From Mytilinidion resinicola (lineage: Eukaryota; Ascomycota; Dothideomycetes; Mytilinidiales; Mytilinidiaceae): DNA of 64,000 nt. The stretch is from positions 1,278,804 through 1,342,803 of the forward strand of contig NW_022985443.1 of assembly GCF_010093595.1 (NCBI RefSeq), in the 5' to 3' direction. Numbering within the stretch: the stretch's first letter is position 1; the number at the start of each line of letters is the position of its first letter. Under the pieces are notes generated by a model that worked only from the letters and a program-made list of their open reading frames with translations, was not told the origin of the DNA and made no database searches. Below are positions 33,412 through 45,239 of the stretch, piece by piece. The position numbers were made by a program, and so were the translations under genes.

Positions 33412-34146
33412 CTATCCGTACAACAGCTTATCCCTCTGCCGATCGAGCTGGTCCGCCTTCTTGAGCATCTGCTTGCCTACCCAATTCCTGGTCGTTCCCA
33501 GCACTCCTAGCTCCCTCTTCCGCAACACCACGCTCCTCTTCTGCAGTCGATCGATTACCTCGCCGTCACTGACGCCGTATAGACGAGCTTGCTGTAAGAC
33601 GCTGTCCAAGGCTGCGTCCAGTACCTGCAGCTGCTTCTTTTCCTCGGCCCTGGCGTTGGCCTCCTCGGCGAGGGCGGCCAAAGCAGATAGATTGCGAGTA
33701 ATCTTTTTGGCCTTGCGCGATTTGGCTGCCTCGGCGGCAAGATGATGGGCGCGGGTCGCACGGGTTGTGCGGGTCTGGACGAACGGGAAGTGGGTGCTCG
33801 GGACGAATGTCGTGCAGAAGGTGAATACCGTGGAGGCGACTCCAGCAAAGGAAGAGAAAATGAACTTCTTCTGGATTTTTGCCTTGGGTGCCTCGGTGGA
33901 TTCGGTCGGTTCGTGCGTGTTCTCTACTTCAGCGATGTCCGAGTTCTGCCTATCCACCGAATCGTCCGTGTTCACAGCGTTCGCAGAACCGCTAGCTAAA
34001 GCGGCTGATGCTACATGTCTGAGAGGCGCTTTCTGGGAAGGTTCAGGCTGGGTTAATTCCGTCGTGGTCTTCGTGACTGGTTTGGCCATCTTACTCGATG
34101 TGACCGTGTTTCTGGACTGCGGGGGACGAATGGGCCGAGACGCCAT
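33412..34146 (-). CDS. Hypothetical coiled-coil protein, 244 aa
   Basis: An intact frame. Residues 1-95 are Ser/Thr/Pro-rich and probably disordered. One hydrophobic stretch follows near residues 98-115 (FSSFAGVASTVFTFCTTFVP). Then come basic and Ala/Glu-rich helices (LAAEAAKSRKAKKITRN, LAALAEEANARAEEKKQLQVLDAALDSVLQQARLYG). The C-terminus is basic and helical. No family recognised. The start lies 18 bp from the stop of the next minus-strand frame, so the two may be one transcript or mis-split exons, though no in-phase join was found. Confidence 0.65.
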   Translation of the reverse strand: MASRPIRPPQSRNTVTSSKMAKPVTKTTTELTQPEPSQKAPLRHVASAALASGSANAVNTDDSVDRQNSDIAEVENTHEPTESTEAPKAKIQKKFIFSSFAGVASTVFTFCTTFVPSTHFPFVQTRTTRATRAHHLAAEAAKSRKAKKITRNLSALAALAEEANARAEEKKQLQVLDAALDSVLQQARLYGVSDGEVIDRLQKRSVVLRKRELGVLGTTRNWVGKQMLKKADQLDRQRDKLLYG

Positions 34147-34163
34147 GTTTGTACTGTACGTAA

Positions 34164-35024
34164 TTAGTTGGCCATAATCGCGACCACTAGATACAAGACT
34201 AACTGGATGCGAGGCTTCTTCAGAGGAGATGGGTTCATTTCGGCATCCGCATCTTCGCTGTCGCTGCTGGATGTATGGACCCGCTTGCGCTTCTTGTCTT
34301 CCGGAATCGAACGCTCTTTGGAGGCAGGTCTAGGCGAAGGCCAAACCCGGTGGGTATTGGGCCTTGTGTGGCCGCGTTTCATGTCATTAGCACCGTTGGT
34401 GAGCCTCTCTTCCTCTTTGGATGGCCCAGGCGCTGCGAAAGTGGCAGCGATGAAGCTGTTCGTGAATCCATTAGGATTCGGATGAAGAGGCTTCCTCCGC
34501 AACACCTCTTTCTCATCCGCTGTGAGGTCCCAGAAGTTACCCTTGTACCGTTCCTTCAAGGGAGTCAAAGTGTCCTGCGTCACCAGTCGCTTCTTCTCCT
34601 TTGTAATCACTAGCTTCCCATTCATCTTGAATTTTTCATCAGGAAATGGTTTGAATATTCTTCCGCTTTCTGTGCCAAGAAATACTTGGTCGTGGCGGTG
34701 TTTAGGTGGTAGGGGTGGCAGTTTGGGGTGATGATTGTTCTTTGGTAGCGGTCTCGGAGATCCCCGGGTTATTTGTGGTAAGGGTGGCTGTTTAGGGGGG
34801 TGAATATCTTTTGGAAAAGGTCCTAGAGGTCCTCGATCTGGGCTAACTTCGGATGGCTGCTTCGCCGGTACTGATGTAGGGCCGTCCTTGGAGTATTCTA
34901 GTCTATTGGAAGGAGGGCTGCCCTCCGGAGTCGTCGAGCCGACCTTTTCCTTTCTCACCATGATCACCCGAATTCCTGCTTCAGTGCGCTGCTCACGAGT
35001 AGCAGACCGGCCAACGGAGCTCAT
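34164..35024 (-). CDS. Hypothetical disordered nuclear-type protein, 286 aa
   Basis: The N-terminal half is Pro-rich with repeats of PLPK and PPLP (PPKQPPLPQ, HHPKLPPLPP). A more ordered centre contains FKMNGKLVITKEKKRLV and YKGNFWDLTADEKEVLRRKPLHPNPNGF. An NLS-like KKRKRVHTSSSDSEDADAE follows. The last residues (VLYLVVAIMAN) may be read-through of an intron starting GTCTTG. Not recognised. Confidence 0.65.
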   Translation of the reverse strand: MSSVGRSATREQRTEAGIRVIMVRKEKVGSTTPEGSPPSNRLEYSKDGPTSVPAKQPSEVSPDRGPLGPFPKDIHPPKQPPLPQITRGSPRPLPKNNHHPKLPPLPPKHRHDQVFLGTESGRIFKPFPDEKFKMNGKLVITKEKKRLVTQDTLTPLKERYKGNFWDLTADEKEVLRRKPLHPNPNGFTNSFIAATFAAPGPSKEEERLTNGANDMKRGHTRPNTHRVWPSPRPASKERSIPEDKKRKRVHTSSSDSEDADAEMNPSPLKKPRIQLVLYLVVAIMAN

Positions 35025-35295
35025 GCTGGTGTATGATGGCGACTATAGACGTCAAAGTGTTTACTAACTCCCTTAGCGTTTGTTTGTTGTTGACGAGTTT
35101 GATGCTTACGCTAGTGATAGTGTGTAACGAAAACTGGAGTGGTATGGTGGTGTGTAGAGTGTTGTGAATATGAGTACTTTTGAAAGCAGTGAGCAGTGTT
35201 TACAGGTATAAATAGGCCAGCAGCCGACGCCGTACAGTGAATCCTTTGGCCTGGTTCGCCGCTATTGTTTTCCCAGGCATCATTGTGGTGAAAGC

Positions 35296-37303
35296 TCACT
35301 GGTGTCTTAGAGAACAAAGACTGGGTGTGAATTCGAACGCTCTGCCCTCGCCGCAGGCCTTCCACTGTATCGATATGTACGCACACGCGTCTTCGCGGAA
35401 GGCTTTCCCATCCATCAAGCCGTGTATATAGCTCTCTCCTACGAGTTTCCAATGCAAGTCCTCTTTTCTCAGAATGAGTGGCACTCTTCCCCCTTTGCAC
35501 AATGCCACGGAGTCGCCAGCTTCAGATTTTGCAGGTATGAAGCAAAGGTAGCCTTTCTTCGTCCTTGCCATTCGTCTCTGGTTTGCGTGGGTCATCAACT
35601 CTGATGCGAATTTCTCATTCAGCTTCAGCGTCGATATCATGTAGCCCATGAAGGCTAGCGGTCTGAAGAGTCTTCGTACAGTGTTGACTCTCATTTTAGT
35701 CAATCGCCTGACGGAGGCCAAGGAATTGTACCACGCCCGAAACAATTCTTCCGTAGTATCGTACCCGTCTGGCATGGTCCCCGTACAAAGCGTTTGCCAG
35801 TAGATAGCCATATGTTCTTCGCGAGTCCGCGTTGTGGTCGGGCCATTCTTGTCGCCAGCTTGTGCCAGGTTTTCCCATCGTAGGAAGACTTCAATTTGGT
35901 CCACGACGCGGAAGATCTCCCCGAGGGTAAATTTGACAGCACCTGCAGAATTTCGGACGGTGCGATATATCCCGCGTAGGCTGGTATGTTCGGGGTTCTC
36001 CAGCTGCTCGGTCTTTGCGAAGAAGTCGTCGTCTACGAACCAATTGCCATCGTCATGTAGGTCAATGAGAGGATCACTCACAGACGCGATAGTGTCCACA
36101 AAATGACCGGAAATTACAGCAGTGTCCATATCAGGAAATTTGATGGATGCAGTGGTGTTCCAAGATGTGCTTGTTAGCCTCGGTTCACCTCGTGCATCCA
36201 GCATGAACGGCTTCGGTATGCTTTTAGTGAAGCTCCAATCCGCAACCCAAGATGGTAGACTTTGGCCGAGATCTGATTTCGAGCTTGTAACAGCTAGTCC
36301 AAATAAATCAAGGCAAGTCGAGCGCGAGAGTATACTGATCGCTGTCTTACAGTAAAGGCTGGCGGCAGAAGCACGACAGTCCGGGGTCAAGCCGAGTTCT
36401 TCGACGTCGGAAACTAGGCCTAGTAAAGAAAACACTTTGTCTCTTGGATCCGTCGCATCCCGTATGCGAAATTGGATAAGAAGATCAAGTAACTGTTGGG
36501 CCGGCGGACGGCTTGTATCTCTTGCATGTATCGACGCCACAGCGCGAAAGTTATGGAAGTTATCAGCATCGACAAAGCCGAACATAGAAGTCTGAAACAG
36601 GCCCCTTCGCAAGCCATTCTCGATTCTGCTGGCGAAGGTTTTCCACTCTATCTCTCTCGGTCCGCACATGATGCATGCATCGTCCGGTAGAGCTATATCT
36701 TGGATAACCCATACTCGTTCAAACCAGTGTTGGAGAACCAAGAAGTCGACAGCCTCGTTTGCGGCTTCTGTGAGTCTCATTTCCGTGTCGTGTGACTTCT
36801 TTGGCCGATATATGTTGACACTCGTGTTTGGTTTGGTGGGCGAACTTTCTAAATCCATTTAAGAAGGCCAGCTCAGGCGATCGAGCATGGGGTCCAAGCC
36901 ATACGACCGCTCGAGTGGTTTGCTGGTAGATTTTGTTCATGATGCCCACTTCTCGAGCCCGCTCATCTAGATTCGTTTGGTCAATGCAAACGGCATCTAC
37001 CCAAAGCGTGCGCCTCTCCAAAGGACTCCGAAGATGACGTAGCGCCGAGCGTAGGTTCTGTGTCACATCCAGGATGCCTTCATCGACACATATTGGAAGG
37101 GGGTTTGCGGCATTTCCCTAAACGTAAGATAATGCCTCATAGTCAGGACGAGAGCCAAGGGAGCACTGAATCAAGCGGCAATAAATGTCATCTAAGTGGT
37201 TCCCAGGGAGTAACTCCAGTATACGTATATGGTCTCGGCCATCTTCCGAGGGTAACGGAGAATAGGTGTACGGTGTTCCAGTGGGCGACTCGTATGCAGT
37301 TTC
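35296..37303 (-). pseudogene. HET-domain heterokaryon incompatibility gene, disrupted
   Basis: Reading from a CTAG acceptor at 37304, the frame gives DHIRILELLPG, DYEALSYV, a TAG stop at 37118-37120, then GN, DVTQNLRSALRHLRSP, LWVDAVCIDQTNLDERAREV and MNKIYQQTTRAVVWLGPHA. The motif is normally YEALSYVWG, so the stop replaces its tryptophan (TGG to TAG). A second lesion is a frameshift near 36858 between PELAFLNG and MDLESSPTK. From there the frame is intact to 35296: VLQHWFERVWVIQDIAL, DPRDKVFSLLGLV, GGRVPLILRK. HET domains trigger incompatibility cell death. The upstream first exon is not identified (the frame at 37340-37708 is possible). Confidence 0.85.
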
Positions 37304-38580
37304 CTAGAATACAAAATAAGAAATACTACCCTTCTATCGCTATAGTAGCGGGAAGATAATCACCGCTGGCAACTCCACTTCAACGTCTTCCTTCTGGTCC
37401 GTTTTCTTTGCGACAGGCTGTTCTCTGGACGAAGTAGAAGCGCTGCTTGAATCTACAGTTTCCGAGACAGACCCAAACCTTCCCAGGAAACGTTTCTTCG
37501 ACATCTTGTTCACGGAAACATGCAAACGAAATTGTAGCGAGGATGAGGAGGCATAAGTACTCCTGGAGGTTTCTAGCAGATCGAGATCAGCAGACGTCCA
37601 GCGGTTTGACATGTTGCATCTTACCATTGTATCATCTTGATTCTTCCTTGCGCTGAAATTTTTGCCAGCTCGTCTTTGATAAACAGTTAGATGGCTATCG
37701 ATGGACATTGATGCTTGATTTCAAGGTTGATGCTAAGGTTGTCGTGAGGCGCAGGCGGGGATTGAGAGGCGCAGGCGCAGACCGCTAGTTGCCTCGTTCT
37801 CATTTATTCCGTTCCGACCTTCTGTCATCTCCTACGACTCCTCCCTGCAAACAGCATACCCCCTACTCACAGACTCATCGCCAGCTTCTTAGAATTCCAG
37901 CGCCTGAGGTCCTCCAATACCACTGCCTTCGCAGGCCCGCATACCACCATCCCTTGCTCAATCAGTCACAGCCCTCGCAACTCCCGAAAGCGACGTGTAG
38001 ACCAGCTTCACTTAAGGGAACGGTCTCTGCTACCTGTCCTGGCACGAATACCTCACGATAATACTGTTATGGAAGCACGGTGGTGACGAGAGGAAGGAAG
38101 GGGCAACACTGAAGGGTGGAGATGCAAGCTGTAGTGCCGGTTGACTGCATGGAGTTGGAGCAACGTATTGCAATCCATGCTCTTGTAAGCCTCCACAATC
38201 AGGCCATGCAATATTACTGGCCTTTCCAATGGCATATGGTTGGTAGGAATAGTAGACAAGCTTGATAGCTCCTCGAAAGGTAATCTGAGTGTTTACCAAT
38301 CATCTGTGCGTGAGATGCCTCCAGCCCTGGACCTGATGGAGGGGGTGGCTTGGCTGTTTGCTCTAACTGGGCTAGCGCCCTTGGCCATTCGCAATGTTTT
38401 ATCGTCCAATCTCCTCCAACCTCAACTTACCTTCTCCTACATCTTCGAAAACCCCTTTTCGAGCGTGCGTCTTGGTAGCGTGGTCACCCTCAGCTCCGTG
38501 CATGCGCCTATTCAAGAATTCTTACATCCTCTACAAACCCTTTTCAAGTGCTCGCCGCAGTAGGCCCATTGCGCTCGATC
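37304..38580. other. Divergent intergenic region between the HET pseudogene and the monooxygenase
   Basis: A minus-strand frame at 37340-37708 could hold the missing HET first exon, but it has no recognisable motif. Nothing else supported. Confidence 0.45.
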
Positions 38581-41269
38581 ATGGTCATCATGGAGGAGAC
38601 TCTCGATCACATATTCAAGGTCATCGTCGTAGGAGGTGGAATTGCCGGTGTGACCCTCGCCAACTGCCTGCAAAAGGCAGGAATTGACTACGTCGTTCTT
38701 GAAGCTCGCGATAAGATCGCACCGCAGATCGGAGCATCCGTCTGCTTAGGACCATCCGCTCTCCGCATCATGGATCAATTGTCGCTTTGCGATCAAATCC
38801 TGGAACACTACGAACCGATCAATACTCAGAATCATTGGAAGGACGGGAAATGCTTCGCCAGCGATGACTCTTACAAGCTTTCTAAAGCCAGGTATGTACT
38901 GAATCGGAGAGTATGTCTTCCGGAACAACGGCTCATATTTCTGTAGATGGGGATATGACGTCTGTTGCTTCGATCGCCAGATCTTGCTTCAAATTCTCTA
39001 CGGTGGTCTCGAGGACCGGTCTAAGGTACGGACTGGCAAGCGGGTTGTCCAGATCCATCATGACGAGTCCGACGGGGTCAAGGTTTTCTGCGATGATGGA
39101 AGTGTCGTCTCCGGTGACGTTGTGGTTGGCGCAGATGGCGTCCACAGCATAGTGCGACAAGAGATGTGGAGATACGCGAACTCATTTAAGCCTGGAACCA
39201 TCAGCCAAGAGGAGCAGAATAGTTCGTATCCCTCCGGTGTTCACAATATAGCACAGCAGGCTCACAGTCTGCAGGTATCAAGGCCGAGTACAACTGCCTC
39301 TTCGGCATTTCTAAGGGTGTCAAAGGCGTCACGCCAGGCACATTTCACAGGATATACGCCGAAGGCTCGTCTGGAATCTTGTTAGCCGGAAAAGACGACA
39401 AAGTTCACTGGTTCTTCTTCACGAAGCTCGACAGCACCTACCATGCCCCTAATATTCCAAAGTACACTAAAGAGGATACCAAGAGGCATGTCGCCAAGCA
39501 TGCTAACTGGCGTTACACGGATGGAATCGTCCTGGCCGATCTTTGGGACAAGCGGACTAGCTATTCCTTAGCCTGTGTTGAAGAATATTTTCTAGAGCAT
39601 TGGTCCTGGGGCCGGCTCATTTGCATCGGAGATTCCGTTCATAAGGTTAAGTCATATGCTTAGCACCTTCTCATTATAGTTTAGAACTTCAGACTGACTG
39701 ATACCTTAGGCTACGCCAAATGCCGGCCTAGGAGGATCACAGGCTATAGAGAGTTGCGTTGCCCTGGTAAATGTCTTGCAACAAATGATAGGTCGTCTTG
39801 TCCACAAAGAGCGAACTAGATCCTTCGAGTCTATACCTCGGCGCCCCACCTTCATAGATCTCGAGCCAAGTCTCACCATCGTGCAAAACAAGCGTAGGGC
39901 GAGAGCTGCAGCTGCGACTACGGCTTCGAACGCCTTGACCAAGCTTGAAGCCCTCCAAGACTTCAAAGCAAAGCTCCTCATGCTCAACATACTACCCAAT
40001 TCTGGTGATTTCCTGCTGAATCGGATATCCTTCAGTACCGTTGGAGCTGAAAAGCTTGAAACCGTACCGGACCCCGAACGCTCATACTCGGGCTTCGCCA
40101 ACTTCAACCAGAACTATGGTGTAGGCAAAGAACAGAGTCGACAACAACGCGCCATAATTGCGTTCCCGCTACTGCTTCTCGGCTTCGCCTGTCTCTATCT
40201 CTTTAACGTTATTCAAGCAGGATCGACTTTCAAAGCGCAGCACCCACTAAAAGGCAATTATCTGGAATTCGCCAGTTCCTCCGTTGCCTTCTCTAAATCT
40301 TACTGCGGGCCTTTCACAAGCTGCGACAACTTTCTCAAGTTCTTCGTTTCGACATTCTCGCCCTCTCTGCTCGGAATCGACAAGATCTCATATTACCAAT
40401 CGCTCGCTTTCCTCACAGACGCAATGCCTATCTTCCTGATCTGGGTCTTGGAAAGCTACCGCCGCGCCAACGCCCTCGCCTGCGCCCGCTTCCCCGTCAT
40501 CTTCGCTATTTTAGCCCAACTCTACGGCCTCGGCGCCACAGGTCCCGTGTACTTCTTCCTCCATTACGTCCAGTCCCCACTCGAGCAATTCATCGCCAAA
40601 GACTCCCGGATGATCAACGTCGCGTACGCTAGCACCGCGCTCGCATCCCTCATTGCGGCATATGGGATCCCACAATACCTGCAGTACTTCGCCTCGTCGT
40701 GGGCTCTGCGTCTCCAAGCAAACTCGATCTGGCAAATCTTCCCACTTGTTCTGGCGGTGACGCATTGGGAAACCATGGCGCTTTGCATCGAAGATACGAC
40801 GAAAGTAGCCCGCTACACCAACCCAAAGGCTGACTTGAAGCACGTCCGGTGGGCCATACTGACTTGCAGCACCATTGCGGCCGTAATTTTCAACTATGTG
40901 CGCTTCACGTCCGGCTACGGCGCTCGCGACCTCTTCGTGCCCTCTTCGGCATTCTTGGCACAACCTTTGACGTACATGGCCACGGCAAGCTACGTGGAGG
41001 GCTGGCGCTTGTTCCTACAGTTGGACGAAGTATTTGCCTTTGCGTCTGCCTTTGCGTGGCTGGGACTCCTCTTCCGGGACTTGAAGGAGGCGGAGATGCT
41101 GCACTGGGACTGGTTGCGGCTGGGGCTTGCGATGCTTCTTGTCACATTTGTGGCAGGGCCGGGGGCTGCGGTGGGGCTTTTGTGGCTTCTGAGGGAGGAA
41201 ACGTTGGCTGCCGGGCACATGAAGGGGGCGGTGGTGAAGCCGAAGGTCAATGGTGGGTCGTTCCTTTAG
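38581..41269 (+). CDS. FAD-dependent monooxygenase fused to a polytopic membrane domain
   Basis: Exons 38581-38891, 38947-39221, 39275-39645 and 39710-41269 join in phase to 838 residues. The N-terminal half is a PaxM-type flavin monooxygenase: FAD-binding VGGGIAGVTLANCLQKAG, VLEAR, the GADGVHS motif and IGDSVHKATPNAGLGGSQAIE. Such enzymes epoxidise or hydroxylate terpenoid intermediates. From about residue 470 several hydrophobic segments follow (IIAFPLLLLGFACLYLF, FPVIFAILAQLYGLGATGPVYFF, ALASLIAAYGI, LAFAWLGLLF-type, LGLAMLLVTFVAGPGAAVGLLWLL). Soluble members of the group end near 480 residues, so the C-terminal membrane half is an extra fused part and localises the enzyme to a membrane. 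No terpene synthase, prenyltransferase or P450 is visible beside it. The start could also be the Met at 38590 or 38548. Confidence 0.85.
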
Positions 41270-42446
41270 GCACGATAGTACATGCAGAAGCGCCAGACTT
41301 GATAGCTGTCGTCTGCTCCTGTTCTGACGCTGTTTGAAGTCCCCCAACACCGCAACTAGAATTCGCATAGGATGTAATAATCTCGAAGGTCGAAATCAGG
41401 CTAGCGTCGTTTCTATCCGTGACATAGCCTTGAATCGCAGAGTACTGATCCTTCTAATCTCTTATCTCCGCTAGAATCTTGGCCCGAAATCTTTGCTCTC
41501 CTCATCGAAAACCAAAGATCTAGAAATGAACACAAATCCAATCGCTTCGCTTCCACTCCTACATTTTCCCTTTTCACCTTAAAAGGGTTTCTGGCTATTT
41601 CGGTCAAATGGCAGGGATTCCTACATCTCGTTAGCGTCTTGCTGGACCACGGAAAGCGGATACACACCTCCGTCGCCACTGCGAGCCTGTTGGCGCCGGG
41701 AGCAGTATAACAGCAACAGAATGAAGAGTTGGAGCAATGCTTGTAGGACATTTGACAACACGGATGCCATCTCCATGGCCCGAGACTCTGGAAAATCGAA
41801 GGTTCAGTTGGTGGACACTAGAGAAGCCATGCAGGAAGGGAGTACTTACCACTGGACCTGCTCATTGTGGGTTCTCTTGTTTGTCTCGAGACGAGTTATG
41901 GATGCGATATTCTTGAGCAGATGTTAAAGATATCATCCTCCGCTCTTCGGAATCTTTATGTATCTCGCTTTCGCCTTTTTGCGCTTCCTGAGCCTTGATG
42001 CTTTATTTCGTTTCCATTTTGCTTTTTTTGCGGCCAGTTTGCTAATGTTTTATTGCGTTTTCGAGGACACGTATTAACGGAACTCACTTCGTATATCAGA
42101 GATACGGCTATCGCGCCACAACTTACGAGTGATCGGTGCGAACAGGTCTGGTCTTCGACTGCCTTTCATTTCTTTCGTTCCATTCCATTTTATGCGGTGG
42201 ACTTCTCGCTTTCTTTGCGGTTTACGTCACCTCGAATTTGCGCGCTTTTATTGGCCTTGATTTAGTTCGTTCAATATTTGGTTGCGTTTCGCGGCGCATC
42301 TGAAGCACACGCCCGTTCTCGATGTTCGGAATATCCGCTGTGAGTCTTCGTGGCCGCGAGTCTCTGAAACGTGGTCATTGCGCCCTGGATCGAGCAGCGG
42401 CGACTAGCGATGGATCCAGGGCATCCGACACCCATTAAAGAAGATC
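41270..42446. other. Intergenic region, no supported gene
   Basis: The segment around 41950-42260 is rich in TTTGC/TTTCGTT words. No RNA gene or coding feature recognised. Confidence 0.45.
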
Positions 42447-42881
42447 ATGAGGATCAGGCTGCCGCAACAAAGGCCGCCCGAAGGACCTCCACTCGTGAAT
42501 CGTGAACGCCGGACCAAACAAATAGACGGCCCTTCGGTCCTCGGCAAGGTCAGAGTCACGAAGGCCAAGGCCAAGTCGAAGGAGCGGAACACACGGAACA
42601 TGCAGACCCAGAAGCCCAAGGCTCCAGAACCCGAGCCTTCTATCCAGAAGTTAGACGTCATCTTGCAGAGCAGCACTTCACAGGCGTCGAAGCGTCCCGA
42701 GACAAAGTCTCGGCGTACCAAAATTGATAGGCCACTCCGCCAAATTCACCCACAGAGTGTGTCTAAGGCAAGTCGGTTCGCCGGTATCAAGGTGAAATCA
42801 CCATCAGGCCCACGACGCCGTGGTGCCGAGCAGACCCAATCTCCAGACCGAGCACGCCGGCCTACGCCACAGCAAGCGTAG
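42447..42881 (+). CDS. Possible small basic protein, 144 aa
   Basis: A Lys/Arg/Pro-rich frame (VRVTKAKAKSKERNTRN, SRRTKIDRPLRQ) without a recognised domain. The opposite strand is also open over part of it. Composition alone is weak support. Confidence 0.3.
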   Translation: MRIRLPQQRPPEGPPLVNRERRTKQIDGPSVLGKVRVTKAKAKSKERNTRNMQTQKPKAPEPEPSIQKLDVILQSSTSQASKRPETKSRRTKIDRPLRQIHPQSVSKASRFAGIKVKSPSGPRRRGAEQTQSPDRARRPTPQQA

Positions 42882-43730
42882 TCCGCACCTACCACCACAC
42901 GAAGCGGACGGATATCAAGGCCGCCAACAAGACGTGCTCCTGGGAGCAGGGCTTTCGCTACGACTTCCCCCATACTGCCGTGATCAAGATTCATGGCGTA
43001 GGGGTGGGATCCTTGGGGGAAGTCGCGGGGAGGACAGGTCGCGGGGAGACGAAGGGGCGCTCTTTGAGGAATCGGGGAGTCTGTTCTTTTGGATAGCATT
43101 AGCATCACGTAAATATTTTTTTGAAAGTAGCACAATACCGTATAGAAGGAAGGATATCCTCGCTATTGCGCAAGTTCCTCCTTTTGCTGGTGCTTGTAGT
43201 GGATGCTAATGGTGAGCTTCGAGGGACGACTGTGCTCCTTTCTGCACAAAGGGTATCACGTGCCGTATAATAATAGCTAGACTGCCAAGGCCGCAAATAA
43301 GGCTACTACAAAGTAAGGTCCTCGCCTACGAACGGGACACCAAGCTGCCGGTTTCGTCGACGGAAGCCCGCCGCCGTGGAAGCCCGCCGCCGGTTCTCCT
43401 GCAAGCGTCAGCACAAGCCGTAGTTAGACCGCCTCATCATGCGCGACTATTCGACGCGGCAGCGGGTGAATCTCCGTTCCGCTCCCTCTCGTCCCCGCGG
43501 CAAGTTACGGTCGATCCTACAAGGGTACAAAAACCCGGCGGTATCTGACCTTGCTCTTGCCTGTAATTACGCGTGATCTCAATCGTGACCAATCAACGAA
43601 ACTGCTGCCTAAAGTTCATGCTTTGTATAAAAGTCGCAGAGTTCAGCACAACCGCTTCCGAGACAGTGGAAACTTGCAACACCTCTCAAGAAGCTTCCAA
43701 GTGAGATTTGACAGGTACCGCAACACGAAA
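42882..43730. other. Intergenic region, no supported gene
   Basis: GGAAGCCCGCCGCCG occurs twice within about 20 bp near 43365-43400. Otherwise this is only the promoter side of the GST gene. Confidence 0.45.
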
Positions 43731-44447
43731 ATGCCCCCAATCACCCTCTGGTTCCTCCAAGCCTCCCGTTGCATTCGAATCGCGTGGCTTCTCGAAGAGT
43801 TGCATCTCGACTACGACGTCAAGTTCTTTGACCGCGAAAACGGAATAGCACCTCAAGCATTAAAAAGCGGGTCCGGCAACCCACTAGGCAAAGCACCCAC
43901 GCTGCAAGACGGTCCTCTTACGATCTACGAAAGCGGGGCTATCACTGAGTGGGCATCAGGTTTTTCTATTATTGGGAGAAGACTAATGCACTAGCCCAGA
44001 TATCTCTGCGAGAAATACGACAAACAAGCCCGCTTGATCCCACATCCTGCCTACGAGGTCGATCGCATCAAAGTCCAACAATGGATCCACGCGTCTGAAG
44101 CCACATTTATACTCCACGCGCTTGCGATTTCTTCTGCGCGCTCGACCATCCCGGAGCCGGGGAAGTCGAATGGGGCTCTAAAGGAGATGGAGAAGAAGAT
44201 GTCCGGGAACGTGCAGAATGACGTCGATTGGCTGGAGGCTGAGTTGGGGCAGAGCAATGGAAAGTTTTTGCTCGGCAAGGAAGTGACGGCGGCGGATATT
44301 ATGATGCATATTTCGATAGTTTTTATTCTAAAAAGGGAGCTGGGGACGCAGGGGAGGACGTGGCCGAAGGTAGAGCAGTGGTTGAAGGATTGTGAGGCGA
44401 CGGATAGTTACAAGAGAGCTGTGCAGAAGACGGGGCATAAAGTTTGA
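43731..44447 (+). CDS. Glutathione S-transferase
   Basis: Exons 43731-43948 and 44000-44447 join (GA|A, Glu) to 221 residues. The thioredoxin-fold N-domain reads ITLWFLQASRCIRIAWLLEEL...DYDVKFFDRE, with NPLGKAPTLQDGPLTIYESGAITEYLCEKYD carrying the cis-Pro region and the glutathione-binding ESGAI motif. The helical C-domain ends with LLGKEVTAADIMMHISIVF, the N-capping/hydrophobic-staple helix. The length is normal for the family. It would conjugate glutathione to electrophiles in the cytosol. Its position 2.5 kb from the flavin monooxygenase may or may not reflect a shared pathway. Confidence 0.93.
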
Positions 44448-44643
44448 GGGAATGCGGCTTCTCAACCGCGAGTATTCGATAAGATAAGACAGCGTACAAA
44501 AGTCCAATAGCACAAGTTAACGTGGTGCTTAAAAGTAGTAAGAACGCTACACGCCATAAAGAACACTTCGGCAGCACAAGAGAGAGAGAGAGAGAGACAG
44601 AGAGAGTCTTGGGAGTAGGGAAGTCCATCTTATCACCTAATAA

Positions 44644-45239
44644 TTACCATTCCTTCGGGTCAAAAGTATCACCGGGTGCGACTTTGGCTTGAACGGCAGT
44701 ATCCGCGACATCCTTGGCTGTGTGGATCGCAGTGTTACCCCTACGGTTTCAATCATCTCAGATCAGCCCTTTTCAAGTTCATATACCATGAAAAATTTCT
44801 CAGATATTTACATACCACCAGTGTAGTCCATTAATCCGATTGAGCGTAAAGATTACGAAGATTGTCAGCGTGCTCAACGCCAGTCCAGTTCCTAGTGCTA
44901 CGGCCGTAATGTAGTTCAGACGGAACCACCATTTCAGATGCCTAGTCCGAATATACCATTGGAACACGAAGCCAACAACACCCTATGCCAGGTAATTCAT
45001 CGGCGACGCCGGGGGAATGCTTGAGCTACCTCCTAGAATGACGGGCGCTATAGCGTACTTGAGCGGAGATTTCGGCCAGCGTTTTGCGGCAAAGTGCAGG
45101 ATGACCGACAGAGCAACACCCACCGGGAAGAACCATAGCAGCGCGGAGTAGGTTTGGCCAGGACTGAACATCCGCTGCGGGCCAAGCAGGCCCCAGATCA
45201 CGGATGCTGAGAAAAAGACGCGACTGCCGGGGCAAATGA
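44644..45239 (-). pseudogene. C-terminal fragment of an OPT oligopeptide transporter
   Basis: Exon 44816-45239 opens after a TTGTAG acceptor with ICPGSRVFFSASVIWGLLGPQRMFSPGQTYSALLWFFPVG. It continues through ALSVILHFAAKRW and PLKYAIAPVILGGSSSIPPASPMNYLA, then a TAG at 44983-44985, then GVVGFVFQWYIRTRH and GLHWW. Exon 44644-44740 finishes GNTAIHTAKDVADTAVQAK...FDPKEW. The stop stands where related transporters have tryptophan. Only about 170 residues of a protein usually over 700 remain and no upstream exons were recognised, so this is a truncated, mutated copy. Confidence 0.85.

Noticed and set aside
38581..44447. Flavin monooxygenase plus GST as a secondary-metabolite cluster
   Set aside because: No synthase, prenyltransferase, P450 or transporter in intact form nearby; two enzymes do not make a cluster.
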